Of a DNA stretch of 64,000 bases, positions 29,732 to 38,908 are shown one piece after another. Every line of letters begins with the position of its first letter. Positions within the stretch are counted from its first letter, which is position 1. Origin of the DNA: JAHDVS01 sp964370985 (lineage in GTDB: Bacteria > Actinomycetota > Thermoleophilia > Gaiellales > Gaiellaceae); assembly GCA_964370985.1 (NCBI GenBank), contig CAYJLE010000003.1, positions 62,001 through 126,000 on the forward strand. The letters are read 5' to 3'. The position numbers were made by a program, and so were the translations under genes. The notes beneath the pieces are model-generated. The model was not told the DNA's origin, did no database searches, and saw only the letters and a program-made list of their open reading frames with translations.

Positions 29732-31060
29732 ATGACTGAGCCAGCACAGTACCAGATCAAGGGCACGAGCGCAAGCGAGATCGCGGGGAGCGTCGAGGCG
29801 CTCGTCGCGGCGGGCGTGCTCGCTTCCGGCGAGCGTCTGCCCGCGGTGCGCCGCCTCGCTGGTGAGCTCGGCGTCAGCCCGGCCACGGTCGCGGCGGCGT
29901 TCCGGGAGCTCGCGCGGCGCGGCATCGTCGTCGGGCGGGAGCGCCGCGGGGTTGCCGTCAGCGCTCGCCCGCCGCTCGCGGGCCGGCGCCCGTCCCGGCC
30001 GGTTCCGCCCGGAGTCCGCGACCTCGCGACCGGGAACCCCGACCCGGCGCTGCTGCCCGACCTCGCCGCCGTGCTCCGCTCGCTCGACCCGCCCGGCTAC
30101 CTCTACGGGGAGGAACCCGTCGTGCCCGCCCTCGCCGCGGCGGTCCGGGCCGGGCTCGAGCGCCTCGGCGTACCGGCCGGGAACGTCTGCGTCGTTTCCG
30201 GCGCCCTCGACGGGGTCGAGCGCGCGCTCGAGGCCTGGCTGCGCCCGGGCGACCGGGTCGCGCTCGAGGACCCCGGCTACGGCAGCACGCTCGACCTCGT
30301 GCGGGCGCTCGGGCTCGTGCCGGTGGCCGTGCCGCTCGACGACGCGGGCATGCTCCCCGGCGCTCTCGCCCGGGCGCTCGAGGCGGGCTGCCGGGCCCTC
30401 GTCATCACTCCGCGTGGCCAGAACCCGACCGGCGCCGCGCTCGACGCGGGCCGGGCGGAGGAGCTGCGGGGGCTGCTCGCCGCGGCGCCGGACGTGCTCG
30501 TCGTCGAGGACGACCACCTGGGAGCGGTCGCGGGCGTCCCCCCGTACACCACGGTGGGCGCTCGCGAGCGCTGGGCCTTCGTCCGCTCGGTCGCGAAGTC
30601 GCTCGGGCCGGATCTGCGGCTCGCGTTCCTGGCCGGGGACGCGACCACGGTCGCCCGCGTCGAGGGGCGGCTCGGGCTCGGCCCGGGCTGGGTCAGCCGG
30701 CTGCTCCAGCACGCCGTGCTCTCGCTGCTCTCGGACCCGGCCACGGGGCCGCTGCTCGAACGGGCAGCCGGGACCTACCGGGCGCGGCGGGAGGCCCTGA
30801 TCGGCGAGCTCGCCGCGCGGGGACTCGAGGCTCGCGGGCGCAGCGGCCTGAACGTCTGGGTGCCGGTCCCCGACGAGGAGGCCGCCGCCGCCGCCCTGCT
30901 CGAGGCGGGCTACGCCGTCGCCCCGGGCTCGCGCTACCGCCTCGAGAGCCCCCCGGCGGTCCGCGTCACGACCGCGGCGCTCGACCCCGGGGAGGCAGGC
31001 CAGGTCGCGGCAGCGCTGGCAGGAGCCTTCGCCGGCACGCGCCGGACGCGAGCGGCCTGA
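29732..31060 (+). CDS. MocR-type GntR regulator with aminotransferase domain
   Basis: A 442-residue fusion. Residues 15-78 form a GntR winged helix (ERLPAVRRLAGELGVSPATV, AAAFRELARRGIVVGRERRG). The rest is a fold-type I PLP domain, with ALEDPGYGSTLDLVRALGL, VITPRGQNPTGAALDAGRAE, the Asp in LVVEDDHLGAVAG and the PLP Lys289 in RSVAKSLGPDLRLAFLAG. MocR proteins sense PLP or an amine and control nearby genes. The obvious target is the PPOX gene transcribed divergently from 29713, and possibly the ADH and MBL genes behind it. Its stop abuts the convergent FAD oxidase stop at 31061. Confidence 0.9.
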   Translation: MTEPAQYQIKGTSASEIAGSVEALVAAGVLASGERLPAVRRLAGELGVSPATVAAAFRELARRGIVVGRERRGVAVSARPPLAGRRPSRPVPPGVRDLATGNPDPALLPDLAAVLRSLDPPGYLYGEEPVVPALAAAVRAGLERLGVPAGNVCVVSGALDGVERALEAWLRPGDRVALEDPGYGSTLDLVRALGLVPVAVPLDDAGMLPGALARALEAGCRALVITPRGQNPTGAALDAGRAEELRGLLAAAPDVLVVEDDHLGAVAGVPPYTTVGARERWAFVRSVAKSLGPDLRLAFLAGDATTVARVEGRLGLGPGWVSRLLQHAVLSLLSDPATGPLLERAAGTYRARREALIGELAARGLEARGRSGLNVWVPVPDEEAAAAALLEAGYAVAPGSRYRLESPPAVRVTTAALDPGEAGQVAAALAGAFAGTRRTRAA

Positions 31061-32419
31061 TCAGGTCTTCTTGCCCGGGTTGAAGAGCCCCTTCGGATCG
31101 AAGGCTTGCTTCACGGCCGCGTGCAGCTCGAGCGCACGGGGGCTCCACTGGCGGGCGAGCTGGCCGCGCTTCAGCCAGCCGAGCCCGTGCTCGCCGGAGA
31201 CCGAGCCGCCGAGCGAGACCCCGAGCGCGGCCACGTCCTCGGCCGCCGCGCGGGCCCGCTCGACGGCGCCTGGCACCTTCGGGTCGAAGAGGAAGTTCGC
31301 GTGCAGGTTGCCGTCGCCCGCGTGGCCGAAGCTGATCGCCTCGAGCCCGTGGCGGGCGCCGATCGTGGGCACGGCCTCGATCGCCTCGGCGAGCCGGTCG
31401 ACGGGCACGGCGATGTCCTCGCCGAGCTTGCTGCCCCACTTGGACGTCGCCGCGAACGCGATCCCCTCGCGCCAGCGCCACAGCTCGGCAGCCTCGGCGG
31501 CGGACTCGGGCGCCCGGATGGCGAGCGCCGTCTCGCCGAGCACCTCGACGAGGTCGGCGCGCAGGCGCGCCGCTTCCTCGCGCGTGCCGTCGGCCTCGGT
31601 CAGGAGCATGAACCCGGCCGCCCGCGGCACGCAGCCCGGGAAGGCGGGCGCCGCGATCGCGAGCGTTGCCCCGTCGAGGTACTCGAGGGTGGCCGGGACG
31701 AGGCCGCTCCCGAGCACGCGCTCGATCGCCTCGCAGCCGGCATCCGTCCCGTCGAAGAACGAGACGACCGGCAGGGCCGCTTCCGGGGCGGGCGCGAGGC
31801 GAAGCCAGACGGCGGTCACGATCCCGAGCGTGCCCTCCGAGCCGACGAGCAGGCCGCGCAGGTCGTAGCCGGACTGGTCCTTGCGGATCGGGCCGCCGAC
31901 CGTGACGAGCTCGCCCGGGGCGACGACGGCCTCGAGCCCGGTCACCCAGCGGCCTGTGACGCCGTACTTGAAGGCGTGCGGCCCGCCAGCGTTCGTGGCC
32001 ACGTTGCCCCCGATCTGCGACTGCTCGGCCGCGCCCGGGTCGGGCGGGAAGTGGAGGCCGCTCTCCCGGGCGAGCCGCCGCACCTCGGCCGTGCGCACGC
32101 CCGCCTCGGCGTGCATGCGCCAGGCGAGCGGATCGAAGGCCCGCACGCGCGCGAGCCGCTCGAGCGCGACGACGACCCCGCCGGCCACGGGGACGGCGCC
32201 GCCCGCGAAGCCCGTGCCGCCGCCGCGCGGCACGATCGGTACGCCGCGCTCGTAGCACCAGGCGACGACCCGCGCGACCGCGTCCGCGGTACGCGGCAGG
32301 ACGATCGCGTCCGCGTGTCCGCGCAGTCCGAGCGTCGAGGTCGCGTCCCCGAGGTAGGGCGCCGTGTCGCCCGGGAGAACGCCTTCGGCGCCGACGATCC
32401 GCTCGAGCTCAGCGCGCAA
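31061..32419 (-). CDS. FAD-linked oxidase (GlcD / D-lactate dehydrogenase family)
   Basis: A 452-residue VAO-type flavoprotein. The FAD domain shows DAIVLPRTADAVARVVAWCY, VPIVPRGGGTGFAGGAVPVA, DPGAAEQSQIGGNVATNAGG and GSEGTLGIVTAVWLRL. The C-terminal cap carries SFGHAGDGNLHANFLFDP and GSVSGEHGLGWLKRGQ, the metal/substrate motifs of the 2-hydroxyacid branch. It would oxidise glycolate, D-lactate or a related 2-hydroxy acid. TTG 32419 is the only start close to the FAD domain and overlaps the decarboxylase gene by 11 nt, so translation is coupled. Confidence 0.87.
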   Translation of the reverse strand: MRAELERIVGAEGVLPGDTAPYLGDATSTLGLRGHADAIVLPRTADAVARVVAWCYERGVPIVPRGGGTGFAGGAVPVAGGVVVALERLARVRAFDPLAWRMHAEAGVRTAEVRRLARESGLHFPPDPGAAEQSQIGGNVATNAGGPHAFKYGVTGRWVTGLEAVVAPGELVTVGGPIRKDQSGYDLRGLLVGSEGTLGIVTAVWLRLAPAPEAALPVVSFFDGTDAGCEAIERVLGSGLVPATLEYLDGATLAIAAPAFPGCVPRAAGFMLLTEADGTREEAARLRADLVEVLGETALAIRAPESAAEAAELWRWREGIAFAATSKWGSKLGEDIAVPVDRLAEAIEAVPTIGARHGLEAISFGHAGDGNLHANFLFDPKVPGAVERARAAAEDVAALGVSLGGSVSGEHGLGWLKRGQLARQWSPRALELHAAVKQAFDPKGLFNPGKKT

Positions 32420-33830
32420 CGACGCGGATGGTCGCGAGTGACGGGTCGGCGCAGTAGGCGAGCCGCGTGCCGGTCGCGGCCGCCTCGGCCAGCGCCTCGA
32501 GCAGCGGCGCGGAGAGCAGCTCGCCGGGCGCGATCGCGGGGATCCCGGGCGGGTAGGGCGCCACGGTCTCGGCAGCGATGCGGCCCGCGGCAGCCGCCGC
32601 ACGCACGGTCTCGCGCGGGGCGAAGAAGGCCTCGCGCGGGCCCAGGGCGACCTCGGGCTCGACGCCCCAGACGGCGCTCGCGCCGCCGGCCGTGCGAGCC
32701 TCACCGCGGCGGCGCTCGAGCGAGCGGGTGAGCGCCGAGACGAGCCGCCCGACGCTCTCCTCGCTGTCGCCGATCGTGATCAGCGGGACGAGCGTGTCGC
32801 GATTCGCGAGCTCGACGCGGACGCCCTCAGCCCAGAGGTCGCGCTCGACCTCGATCCCGTCGGCGCCGGTTCCGGCAAGCGCCAGCACGAGCTTGGCCGG
32901 GTCGTAGGCCCACCCGGCGCCCGGGCCGAGCAGGCGCAGCCCCTCGATCGTCGCCAGCTCCGCCCGCGCCCGGGCGACCAGGGCGAGCGCCCCGGCGAGC
33001 AGTTCCTCGCCTCGTACGGCGAGCAGGGCGCGAGTGCTGTCGAGGCTCGCGAGGATCCCGGCGGAGGGGCTCGTCGTGTTCAGGGCGTCGAAGCCTTCGC
33101 GCAGCCGGTCGAGGTCGAGGCGCCCCTCCCGCGCGAGCAGGTAGGCGCTCTGCGTGAAGCCCGTCAGCGTCTTGTGGGCCGACGTGACGAGCGCGTCGGC
33201 CCCGAGCGCGAGCGCGTGCGGCGGCAGGGCGGGGTGGAAGCCCAGGTAGGCGCCCCAGGCCTGGTCGACTGCCAGCGGGACGCCGGCGGTGCGGCACGTG
33301 GCGGCGATCGCGGCGACGTCGCTCGAGACGCCGACGAAGTTGGGCTCGACGAGGAAGACGCCGCGCGCGTCCGGGTGCGCCTCGAGCGCCGCCGCGACCC
33401 GCTCCGCCGGGACGCCGAGCGCGAGCCCGGTCTCCGGATCGACGTCCGGGCGCACCCAGACGGGGTCGAGCCCGGCCAGCACGAGCCCGGCGAACAGCGA
33501 CTTGTGCAGGCCGCGGCAGACGACGACGCGATCGCCCGGCTTGCCGGCGGCGAGCGCGAGCGCCTGGTTTCCCTGCGTCGAGCCGTTGACGCAGAAGCGA
33601 CACCAGTCCGCGCCCCACAGCCCGGCGGCGAGGCGCTCGGCGCTTCCGAGCACGTCCCCGGACAGGTGCAGGTCGTCCGCGCCGGCGGAGAGCGGGGCGT
33701 CGGCGGCGAGCAGCGGGTCGGTCAGGCCGGGTGCCCGCTTGTGCCCCGGGGTCGTGAACGGTGTGATCGCGGGGTCGGCGAGAAACGCCCGGACGGCGTC
33801 GGCGAGCGGCGTCTCGGCCTGCGAGGACAT
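32409..33830 (-). CDS. Orn/Lys/Arg decarboxylase family (PLP, short form)
   Basis: A 473-residue fold-type I decarboxylase of the short, SpeA-like group that lacks the N-terminal wing domain. FTTPGHKRAPGLTDPLLAAD is the hallmark N-terminus. RFCVNGSTQGNQALALAAGK binds phosphate, PLAVDQAWGAYLGFHPALPP contains Asp189 over the pyridine ring, and TSAHKTLTGFTQSAYLLARE holds the PLP Lys220. It would decarboxylate arginine, lysine or ornithine; agmatine is attractive because an agmatinase is encoded at 56.9 kb. ATG start. Confidence 0.87.
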   Translation of the reverse strand: MSSQAETPLADAVRAFLADPAITPFTTPGHKRAPGLTDPLLAADAPLSAGADDLHLSGDVLGSAERLAAGLWGADWCRFCVNGSTQGNQALALAAGKPGDRVVVCRGLHKSLFAGLVLAGLDPVWVRPDVDPETGLALGVPAERVAAALEAHPDARGVFLVEPNFVGVSSDVAAIAATCRTAGVPLAVDQAWGAYLGFHPALPPHALALGADALVTSAHKTLTGFTQSAYLLAREGRLDLDRLREGFDALNTTSPSAGILASLDSTRALLAVRGEELLAGALALVARARAELATIEGLRLLGPGAGWAYDPAKLVLALAGTGADGIEVERDLWAEGVRVELANRDTLVPLITIGDSEESVGRLVSALTRSLERRRGEARTAGGASAVWGVEPEVALGPREAFFAPRETVRAAAAAGRIAAETVAPYPPGIPAIAPGELLSAPLLEALAEAAATGTRLAYCADPSLATIRVVAR

Positions 33831-33854
33831 CGAGATCGTCGATACTACGCAGCC
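33831..33854. promoter_or_regulatory. Divergent promoter, decarboxylase / glycosyltransferase
   Basis: A 24-bp gap between divergent starts. TAGTAT on the minus strand (33847-33842) is 11 nt from the decarboxylase ATG. On the plus strand TACTAC (33843-33848) overlaps the same box and is 6 nt from the GTG of the glycosyltransferase. The shared AT-rich box suggests a compact bidirectional promoter. Confidence 0.35.
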
Positions 33855-35156
33855 GTGGCGGCCCGGGCGACGACGGTCGTGTTCTTTCCGGAGGGCGCGT
33901 TCGGCCCGACGAACAACTGCGTCGGGATCGGCGACGTGCTGCGCCGCCACGGCGTGCGGGTCGTGTTCGCGGTCGAGGAGTCGTTCGCGGGCACGCTCGA
34001 GGCGAAGGGGTTCGAGGAGCGGCTGGTGCGCCTCGGGCCACCGCCGGAGCGCGAGGATGTCCCGGGGCAGTTCTGGAAGGACTTCATCGGCGACACCGCG
34101 CCGCTCTTTCGCCTGCCGACGATCGAGCAGCTCGGCTCGTTCCTGCAGCCGACCTGGCAGGCGCTCGTCGACGGGTCGAAGTACGTGGACGGGCGACTGG
34201 CCGAGATCTTCGCCGAGCTCGAGCCCGACGTGATCGTCGAGGACAACGTCGTCGCGTTCCCCGCGATCGCGGCCTCCGGACGCCCGTGGGTGCGGATCGT
34301 CTCCTGCAACCCGCTCGAGCTGCGCGATCCCGCCTTGCCGCCGGCGTTCTCCGGCTACCCGGCCGGCGACCGGACGGGCTGGGAGGAGTTCGAGGCGGAG
34401 CGCCGCCGCACCCACGAAGAGATGTGGCGCGACTTCGACGCGTTCGTCCGCAGCCGCGGGGCTCCGGGGCTGCCCGAGCTCGAGTTCGTCCACGAGTCGC
34501 CCTACCTGAACCTGTACGTCTACCCGCGCGAGGCCGACTACGAGCGCTCGCGGCCGCTCGCAGCGACGTGGCACCGGCTCGACACGTCGGTACGCGCAAC
34601 CGACGAGCCCTGGTCGGTGCCCGACGAGCTCGCCGGCGGCGACGGCGGCCTCGTCTACCTCAGCCTCGGCAGCCTCGCCTCCGCCGATCTCGACCTGATG
34701 CGGGCGATCGTCGCCGAGCTGGCGGGCCCGCCGCACCGATACGTCGTCAGCAAGGGCCCGCAGGCGGACGAGCTCGAGCTCGCCCCGAACATGTGGGGCG
34801 CGGAGTTCCTGCCGCAGGCCTCCGTGCTGCCGTGCGTCGATCTGGTCGTCACCCACGGCGGCAACAACACGACGACCGAGTGCTTCTGGTTCGGCAAGCC
34901 GATGGTCGTGCTCCCCGTCTTCTGGGACCAGTACGACAACGCCCAGCGCGTCCAGGAGCTCGGCTTCGGGCGGCGGCTCCCGGCCTACGCGTTCGAGCCG
35001 GGCGAGCTGCGGCGGGCCGTGGACGAGCTGCTCGCGGACGCCGACCTGCGCTCGCGCATGCGGGGCATCGCCGGTCGGCTCGCGACCGTGCCCGGCACGG
35101 AGAAGGCAGCTGGCCTGATCGAGCGCCTCGCCCGCGAGCGCGGCCCGGTCACCTGA
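33855..35156 (+). CDS. MGT/UGT-type glycosyltransferase (GT-B fold)
   Basis: A 433-residue GT-B enzyme of the macrolide/UDP-glycosyltransferase kind. The N-terminal acceptor domain starts RATTVVFFPEGAFGPTNNCV, and DVIVEDNVVAFPAIAASGRP is conserved. The nucleotide-sugar site is VDLVVTHGGNNTTTECFWFG (H-G-G-x-N/T-T), followed by MVVLPVFWDQYDNAQRVQEL (D-Q). Acceptor unknown: a lipid, terpenoid or antibiotic-like molecule is common. GTG start. A maltokinase gene begins 2 nt after its stop. Confidence 0.85.
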   Translation: MAARATTVVFFPEGAFGPTNNCVGIGDVLRRHGVRVVFAVEESFAGTLEAKGFEERLVRLGPPPEREDVPGQFWKDFIGDTAPLFRLPTIEQLGSFLQPTWQALVDGSKYVDGRLAEIFAELEPDVIVEDNVVAFPAIAASGRPWVRIVSCNPLELRDPALPPAFSGYPAGDRTGWEEFEAERRRTHEEMWRDFDAFVRSRGAPGLPELEFVHESPYLNLYVYPREADYERSRPLAATWHRLDTSVRATDEPWSVPDELAGGDGGLVYLSLGSLASADLDLMRAIVAELAGPPHRYVVSKGPQADELELAPNMWGAEFLPQASVLPCVDLVVTHGGNNTTTECFWFGKPMVVLPVFWDQYDNAQRVQELGFGRRLPAYAFEPGELRRAVDELLADADLRSRMRGIAGRLATVPGTEKAAGLIERLARERGPVT

Positions 35157-35157
35157 C

Positions 35158-36357
35158 GTGACGCTCGCGCGGGCGGCGCGCCTCGTCGCCTCCCTGGATC
35201 CGAGGCTGCTGGCGGGCGAGCGCTGGTTCGCGGGCAAGGAGCGCCCGGTCGAGTCGCTCTCGCTCGTCGACGCGGTCGAGGCCGGCGAGGGCGTGCTCGC
35301 GCTCGCCGACGTCCGCTTCGCCGCCGGGCCGCCCGAGCGCTACGCGCTCCCGGAGGGCTCGCCGCTCTGGGGGCCTCTGCTGGCCGCGCTCGCGGGCGGC
35401 GAGCGCGGGCGCTTTCGCTTCGTTCCCCGCGCGGAGCCCGCCGCCGTGCCGGCGGGCGCGGAGCGGCCGCTCGGGCGCGACCAGTCGAACACCTCCGTCG
35501 TGCTCGGCGAGCGGCTGGTCATCAAGTGCTACCGGCTGCTCTGGCCCGGGCCGCATCCGGAGGTCGAGGTCGCCTGCTACCTGACCCGGGCGGGATTCCG
35601 CCCGGTCCCGCCCGTCGCGGGATCGGTCGAGTGGCGGGGAGAGGACGGGCCGTGGACGGTCGCGCTCGTCCAGGAGCACGTCGCGGAGGCCGAGGACGGC
35701 TGGGCCTGGGCGCAGGCGGAGCTCGCGGCGTGGCGGCAGGGCCGGCACGACGTCGGCTGGGCTGCCGGTCTCGGCGAGCTCACCGCGGCGATGCACGCGG
35801 CGCTCGCCGGGGCGGTGGACGAGGCGCTGCGGCCGCGCCTGGCCGGGGCCGCGGACCTCGCGGGCTGGGTCGAGCGGGCCGAGCGAGGACTCGCCGACGC
35901 GGGGCTCGGCGGCGACGCCGCAGTCAGGGAGAGGCTCTCTGCTCTCGCCCATCCCGCCGGGCGGCCGCTCCTGACGCGGATCCACGGCGACTACCACGTC
36001 GGTCAGATCCTGCGCTCGCCGGCCGGCTGCCACCTCGCCGACTTCGAGGGCGAGCCGACGCGCCCCGCCGCGGAGCGCCGAGCGCTCGACACCCCGCTTC
36101 GCGACGTCGCCTCGATGCTGCGCTCATTCGACAACGCCGCCCGCTTCGCGCTGGGGGCGGGCGGCTCGGACGAGGGCTGGGTGGCGGCGGCGCGCAGGGC
36201 GTTCCTCGAGGCGTACGGGCCGGTCGACGAGCCGCTGCTCGGTGCGCTCGAGCTCGAGAAGGCGGTCTACGAGCTCGTCTACGCCGTGCGCTTCCTGCCC
36301 GGGTGGATGCCCGTCGCTCGCGGCGGGCTCGCTGCGCTGCTCGGGCGCCGTCGCTGA
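35158..36357 (+). CDS. Maltokinase-like sugar kinase
   Basis: A 399-residue protein of the aminoglycoside phosphotransferase-like superfamily, close to maltokinase (ATP + maltose to maltose 1-phosphate). The N-terminal cap has LLAGERWFAGKERPVESLSL, typical of Mak, and GRDQSNTSVVLGERLVIKCY gives the ATP-binding strand and Lys. The catalytic site is LTRIHGDYHVGQILRSPAGC (Asp278), and HLADFEGEPTRPAAERR holds the metal ligand. In actinobacteria this step feeds the GlgE glucan pathway; neither glgE nor treS is in the window. GTG start, 1-nt gap from the glycosyltransferase stop. Confidence 0.82.
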   Translation: MTLARAARLVASLDPRLLAGERWFAGKERPVESLSLVDAVEAGEGVLALADVRFAAGPPERYALPEGSPLWGPLLAALAGGERGRFRFVPRAEPAAVPAGAERPLGRDQSNTSVVLGERLVIKCYRLLWPGPHPEVEVACYLTRAGFRPVPPVAGSVEWRGEDGPWTVALVQEHVAEAEDGWAWAQAELAAWRQGRHDVGWAAGLGELTAAMHAALAGAVDEALRPRLAGAADLAGWVERAERGLADAGLGGDAAVRERLSALAHPAGRPLLTRIHGDYHVGQILRSPAGCHLADFEGEPTRPAAERRALDTPLRDVASMLRSFDNAARFALGAGGSDEGWVAAARRAFLEAYGPVDEPLLGALELEKAVYELVYAVRFLPGWMPVARGGLAALLGRRR

Positions 36358-36387
36358 CGCCGGCCCGGCTGCGTCAGAATTCCATCC

Positions 36388-37353
36388 GTGCCCGATCCCG
36401 CGGCCTTCCTCGAGGACGTGCTCGGCGAGCCCGAGACGCTAGCGGGCCTGCTCGATGCCTACGCGGCCGACGACGGGCCGCTGGCGGCGCTCGGTGACGT
36501 GCCCGAGCGGCGCGTGCTCTTCGTCGGCATGGGCAGCTCCCGCTATGCCGCCCTCGCCGCCTGCCCGATCCTCCGCGCGGCCGGCGTCGAGGCGACCGTC
36601 GAGCACGCGTCGGCCCGGCTGGCGGTACCGCCCCGGCCCGGCTGCCTCGTCGTCGCGATCTCCGCCGGGGGGCGGACCCCCGAGACCGTGGAGGTGGCGG
36701 AGCGTCACCGCGGCTCGGGCCGGGTTGTCGCAGTCACGAACCGGCCCGACGGGGACCTGGCACGGGCTGCCGACCTCGTGCTGCCGGTCTTCGCCGGGGA
36801 GGAGCGGGGCGGCGTCGCCTGCAAGACGTATCAGGCGACTGTCGCCGTGCTTCTCCTCGTCTGCGGGCGCGTGCTGGGCGCGGGGCCCCGCGCCGACGAC
36901 CTGCGCCGCGCGGTCGACGCGGCCGCGGGCGTCCGGGCGGGCCGCGCGGAGTGGCTCGGCCCGGCGCTCGATCTCCTCGGCGGCGGACCGCTGCACTGCA
37001 TCGCTCCCGCCGAGCGGCTCTCCTCCGCCGAGCAGGCGGCGCTGATGCTGCGCGAGGGGCCGCGGCTGCCCGCCTTTGCCGCCGAGACCGGCGACTGGCT
37101 CCACGTCGACGTCTACCTGTCCAGGCGGCCCGGCTACCGGGCCATTCTCTTCCCGGGCTCGCGCTTCGACGGCGAGGTGCTCGACTGGCTCGAGCGCCGG
37201 GACGTGCCCGTGGTTGCGGTCGGCCGGCCGGAGCCGCGGGCGACGCTCCAGGCCGCCTACCCGGGCGCCGGCGAGCCGTTCGTCGATCTGCTCGTCGAGA
37301 CGTCCGTCGTCGAGCTGCTCGCGGCCGAGCTCTGGGCCCGCGCCGGAAGCTAG
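36388..37353 (+). CDS. SIS-domain sugar isomerase-like protein
   Basis: A 321-residue double SIS-domain protein, like the C-terminal half of GlmS but without the glutaminase. RVLFVGMGSSRYAALAACPI and CLVVAISAGGRTPETVEVAE are the sugar-phosphate loops of the first SIS; GGGPLHCIAPAERLSSAEQA and AAFAAETGDWLHVDVYL lie in the second. It probably isomerises or deaminates an amino-sugar phosphate, or has become a regulator. GTG start with CAGAAT (36375-36380) 7 nt upstream. It follows the glycosyltransferase and kinase genes, which suggests shared carbohydrate work. Confidence 0.8.
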   Translation: MPDPAAFLEDVLGEPETLAGLLDAYAADDGPLAALGDVPERRVLFVGMGSSRYAALAACPILRAAGVEATVEHASARLAVPPRPGCLVVAISAGGRTPETVEVAERHRGSGRVVAVTNRPDGDLARAADLVLPVFAGEERGGVACKTYQATVAVLLLVCGRVLGAGPRADDLRRAVDAAAGVRAGRAEWLGPALDLLGGGPLHCIAPAERLSSAEQAALMLREGPRLPAFAAETGDWLHVDVYLSRRPGYRAILFPGSRFDGEVLDWLERRDVPVVAVGRPEPRATLQAAYPGAGEPFVDLLVETSVVELLAAELWARAGS

Positions 37354-37372
37354 GTCGACCGAGCCGTGCCCG

Positions 37373-37918
37373 TCAGCGGGGATCGTCGGGAAGGAGCGAG
37401 AACATCACGCAGTCCGACCGGCGGCCCTTCGTCACGAGCGCCTGACGCAGCACGCCCTCCCGGCGAAAACAGGCATTCTCGGCCACGCGCTGGGAGGCGA
37501 CGTTGTCGACGTCGGTGACGAGTTGCAGCCGCGCGGCGCCCAGCTCGTCGAGCGCCCACGCCGCCGCGAGGCGCACCGCCCGCGTGGCGACGCCCCGTGC
37601 GCGTGCGGCCGGGGCGACCCAGTAACCGACCTCCGCCACCGGCCACTCCGCGAGTCGCAGGCCGATCGAGGCGAGCAACGAGCCGCTCGCGGGTTCCACG
37701 ACCGCGAACAGCGCGGCGCTGCCGTCACGCCACTGCCTCCGCGACAGGGCGACGTAGGCGTGCGCATCGGCCCGCGTGTAGGGCTCGGGCACGGTCGTCC
37801 AGCGCTGGATCTCCGCGTCCGTGCAGGCCGCGGCGATCGCAGGCACGTCGCGAGCGGCAAGCGGCCGCAGGCTCACGATGCCGTCCGTGAGCGGGGGATC
37901 AGGCGGACGCAGCCGCAT
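37373..37918 (-). CDS. GNAT-family N-acetyltransferase (RimJ/RimL type)
   Basis: A 181-residue acetyltransferase. TDGIVSLRPLAARDVPAIAA starts the fold; IGLRLAEWPVAEVGYWVAPA and ARARGVATRAVRLAAAWALD carry the acetyl-CoA loop (R-x-x-G-x-A). It ends with LVTDVDNVASQRVAENACFR and REGVLRQA. The substrate is unknown; N-terminal alanine or an aminoglycoside-like amine is usual. The ATG overlaps the ADH gene by 20 nt, making it the last gene of the minus-strand operon from 40119. Confidence 0.86.
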   Translation of the reverse strand: MRLRPPDPPLTDGIVSLRPLAARDVPAIAAACTDAEIQRWTTVPEPYTRADAHAYVALSRRQWRDGSAALFAVVEPASGSLLASIGLRLAEWPVAEVGYWVAPAARARGVATRAVRLAAAWALDELGAARLQLVTDVDNVASQRVAENACFRREGVLRQALVTKGRRSDCVMFSLLPDDPR

Positions 37919-38906
37919 CGGGCTCGACGACGAGGACGGCCGCTCCGCGCACGTGCCCCGCTCTCAGGCTGGCGAGCGCCTCGTTCGCCCGCTCGAGCGG
38001 GTAGGGCTCGACCTCGACCCGCACGGGCACCCGCGGGGCGAGCGCGAGCAACTCGTCACCGTCACGGCGGGTCAGGTTGGCAACCGAGCGCAGCACGCGC
38101 TCGCCCCACAGGATCGAGTACGGAAACGACGGGATGTCGCTCATGTGGATGCCGCCGCACACGACCGTGCCCCCCTTGGCGAGCGCGCGCAGGGCGGCCG
38201 GAACGAGCTCTCCGGCGGGCGCGAAGACGATCGCGGCGTCGAGCTCCTCCGGCGGCGGCCCGAGCGCGTCCCCGGCCCACTCGGCGCCGACGGCCAGCGC
38301 CAGCTCCCGGGCGGCAGCGTCGCCGGCCCGGGTGAAGGCGAAGACGCGGCGGCCCTGCCAGCGGGCAATCTGCGCCACGATGTGCGCTGCCGCGCCGAAG
38401 CCGTAGAGGCCGAGCCGCTCGGCGTCGCCGGCGAGCGTCAGCGAGCGGTAGCCGATCAGCCCGGCGCAGAGGAGCGGCGCCGCCTGGAGGTCGGGGTAGC
38501 CCTCGGGGAGCGGGAAGCAGAAGCGGGCGTCCGCGACGGCGAGCTCGGCGAAGCCGCCGTCGAGGTGGTAGCCCGTGAAGCGGGCGCGGTCGCAGAGGTT
38601 CTCACGGCCCTCGCGGCAGTAGCGGCACTCCCCGCACGTCCAGCCGAGCCAGGGGATCCCGATCCGCTCGCCGGGCGCGAGCGTCTCGACGCCCGGGCCG
38701 GCCACTTCGACCGAGCCGACGATCTGGTGCCCCGGCACGAGCGGCAGCTTCGGCTCGGGCAGCTCGCCGTCGACGACGTGCAGGTCGGTACGGCAGACCC
38801 CGCACGCGCGCACGCGCACGAGCACCTGGCCGGCGCCGGGCGAGGGCGCGGCCAACCTGGCCAGCCGCAGCGGGCTGCCCGGCCTGTCGAGCACCATGGC
38901 GCGCAC
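37899..38906 (-). CDS. Zinc-dependent alcohol dehydrogenase (AdhA-like)
   Basis: A 335-residue MDR enzyme. RACGVCRTDLHVVDGELPEP and LPLVPGHQIVGSVEVAGPGV supply the catalytic zinc ligands; WTCGECRYCREGRENLCDRA gives the structural zinc. RFTGYHLDGGFAELAVADAR and LLCAGLIGYRSLTLAGDAER match the AdhA/YahK subgroup. The nucleotide loop is GLYGFGAAAHIVAQIARWQG, so GFGAAA replaces the usual GxGxxG. GTG 38906 begins RAMVLDRPGSPLRLARL, 2 nt after the VOC gene. Confidence 0.87.
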   Translation of the reverse strand: MRAMVLDRPGSPLRLARLAAPSPGAGQVLVRVRACGVCRTDLHVVDGELPEPKLPLVPGHQIVGSVEVAGPGVETLAPGERIGIPWLGWTCGECRYCREGRENLCDRARFTGYHLDGGFAELAVADARFCFPLPEGYPDLQAAPLLCAGLIGYRSLTLAGDAERLGLYGFGAAAHIVAQIARWQGRRVFAFTRAGDAAARELALAVGAEWAGDALGPPPEELDAAIVFAPAGELVPAALRALAKGGTVVCGGIHMSDIPSFPYSILWGERVLRSVANLTRRDGDELLALAPRVPVRVEVEPYPLERANEALASLRAGHVRGAAVLVVEPDAAASA

Positions 38907-38908
38907 CG

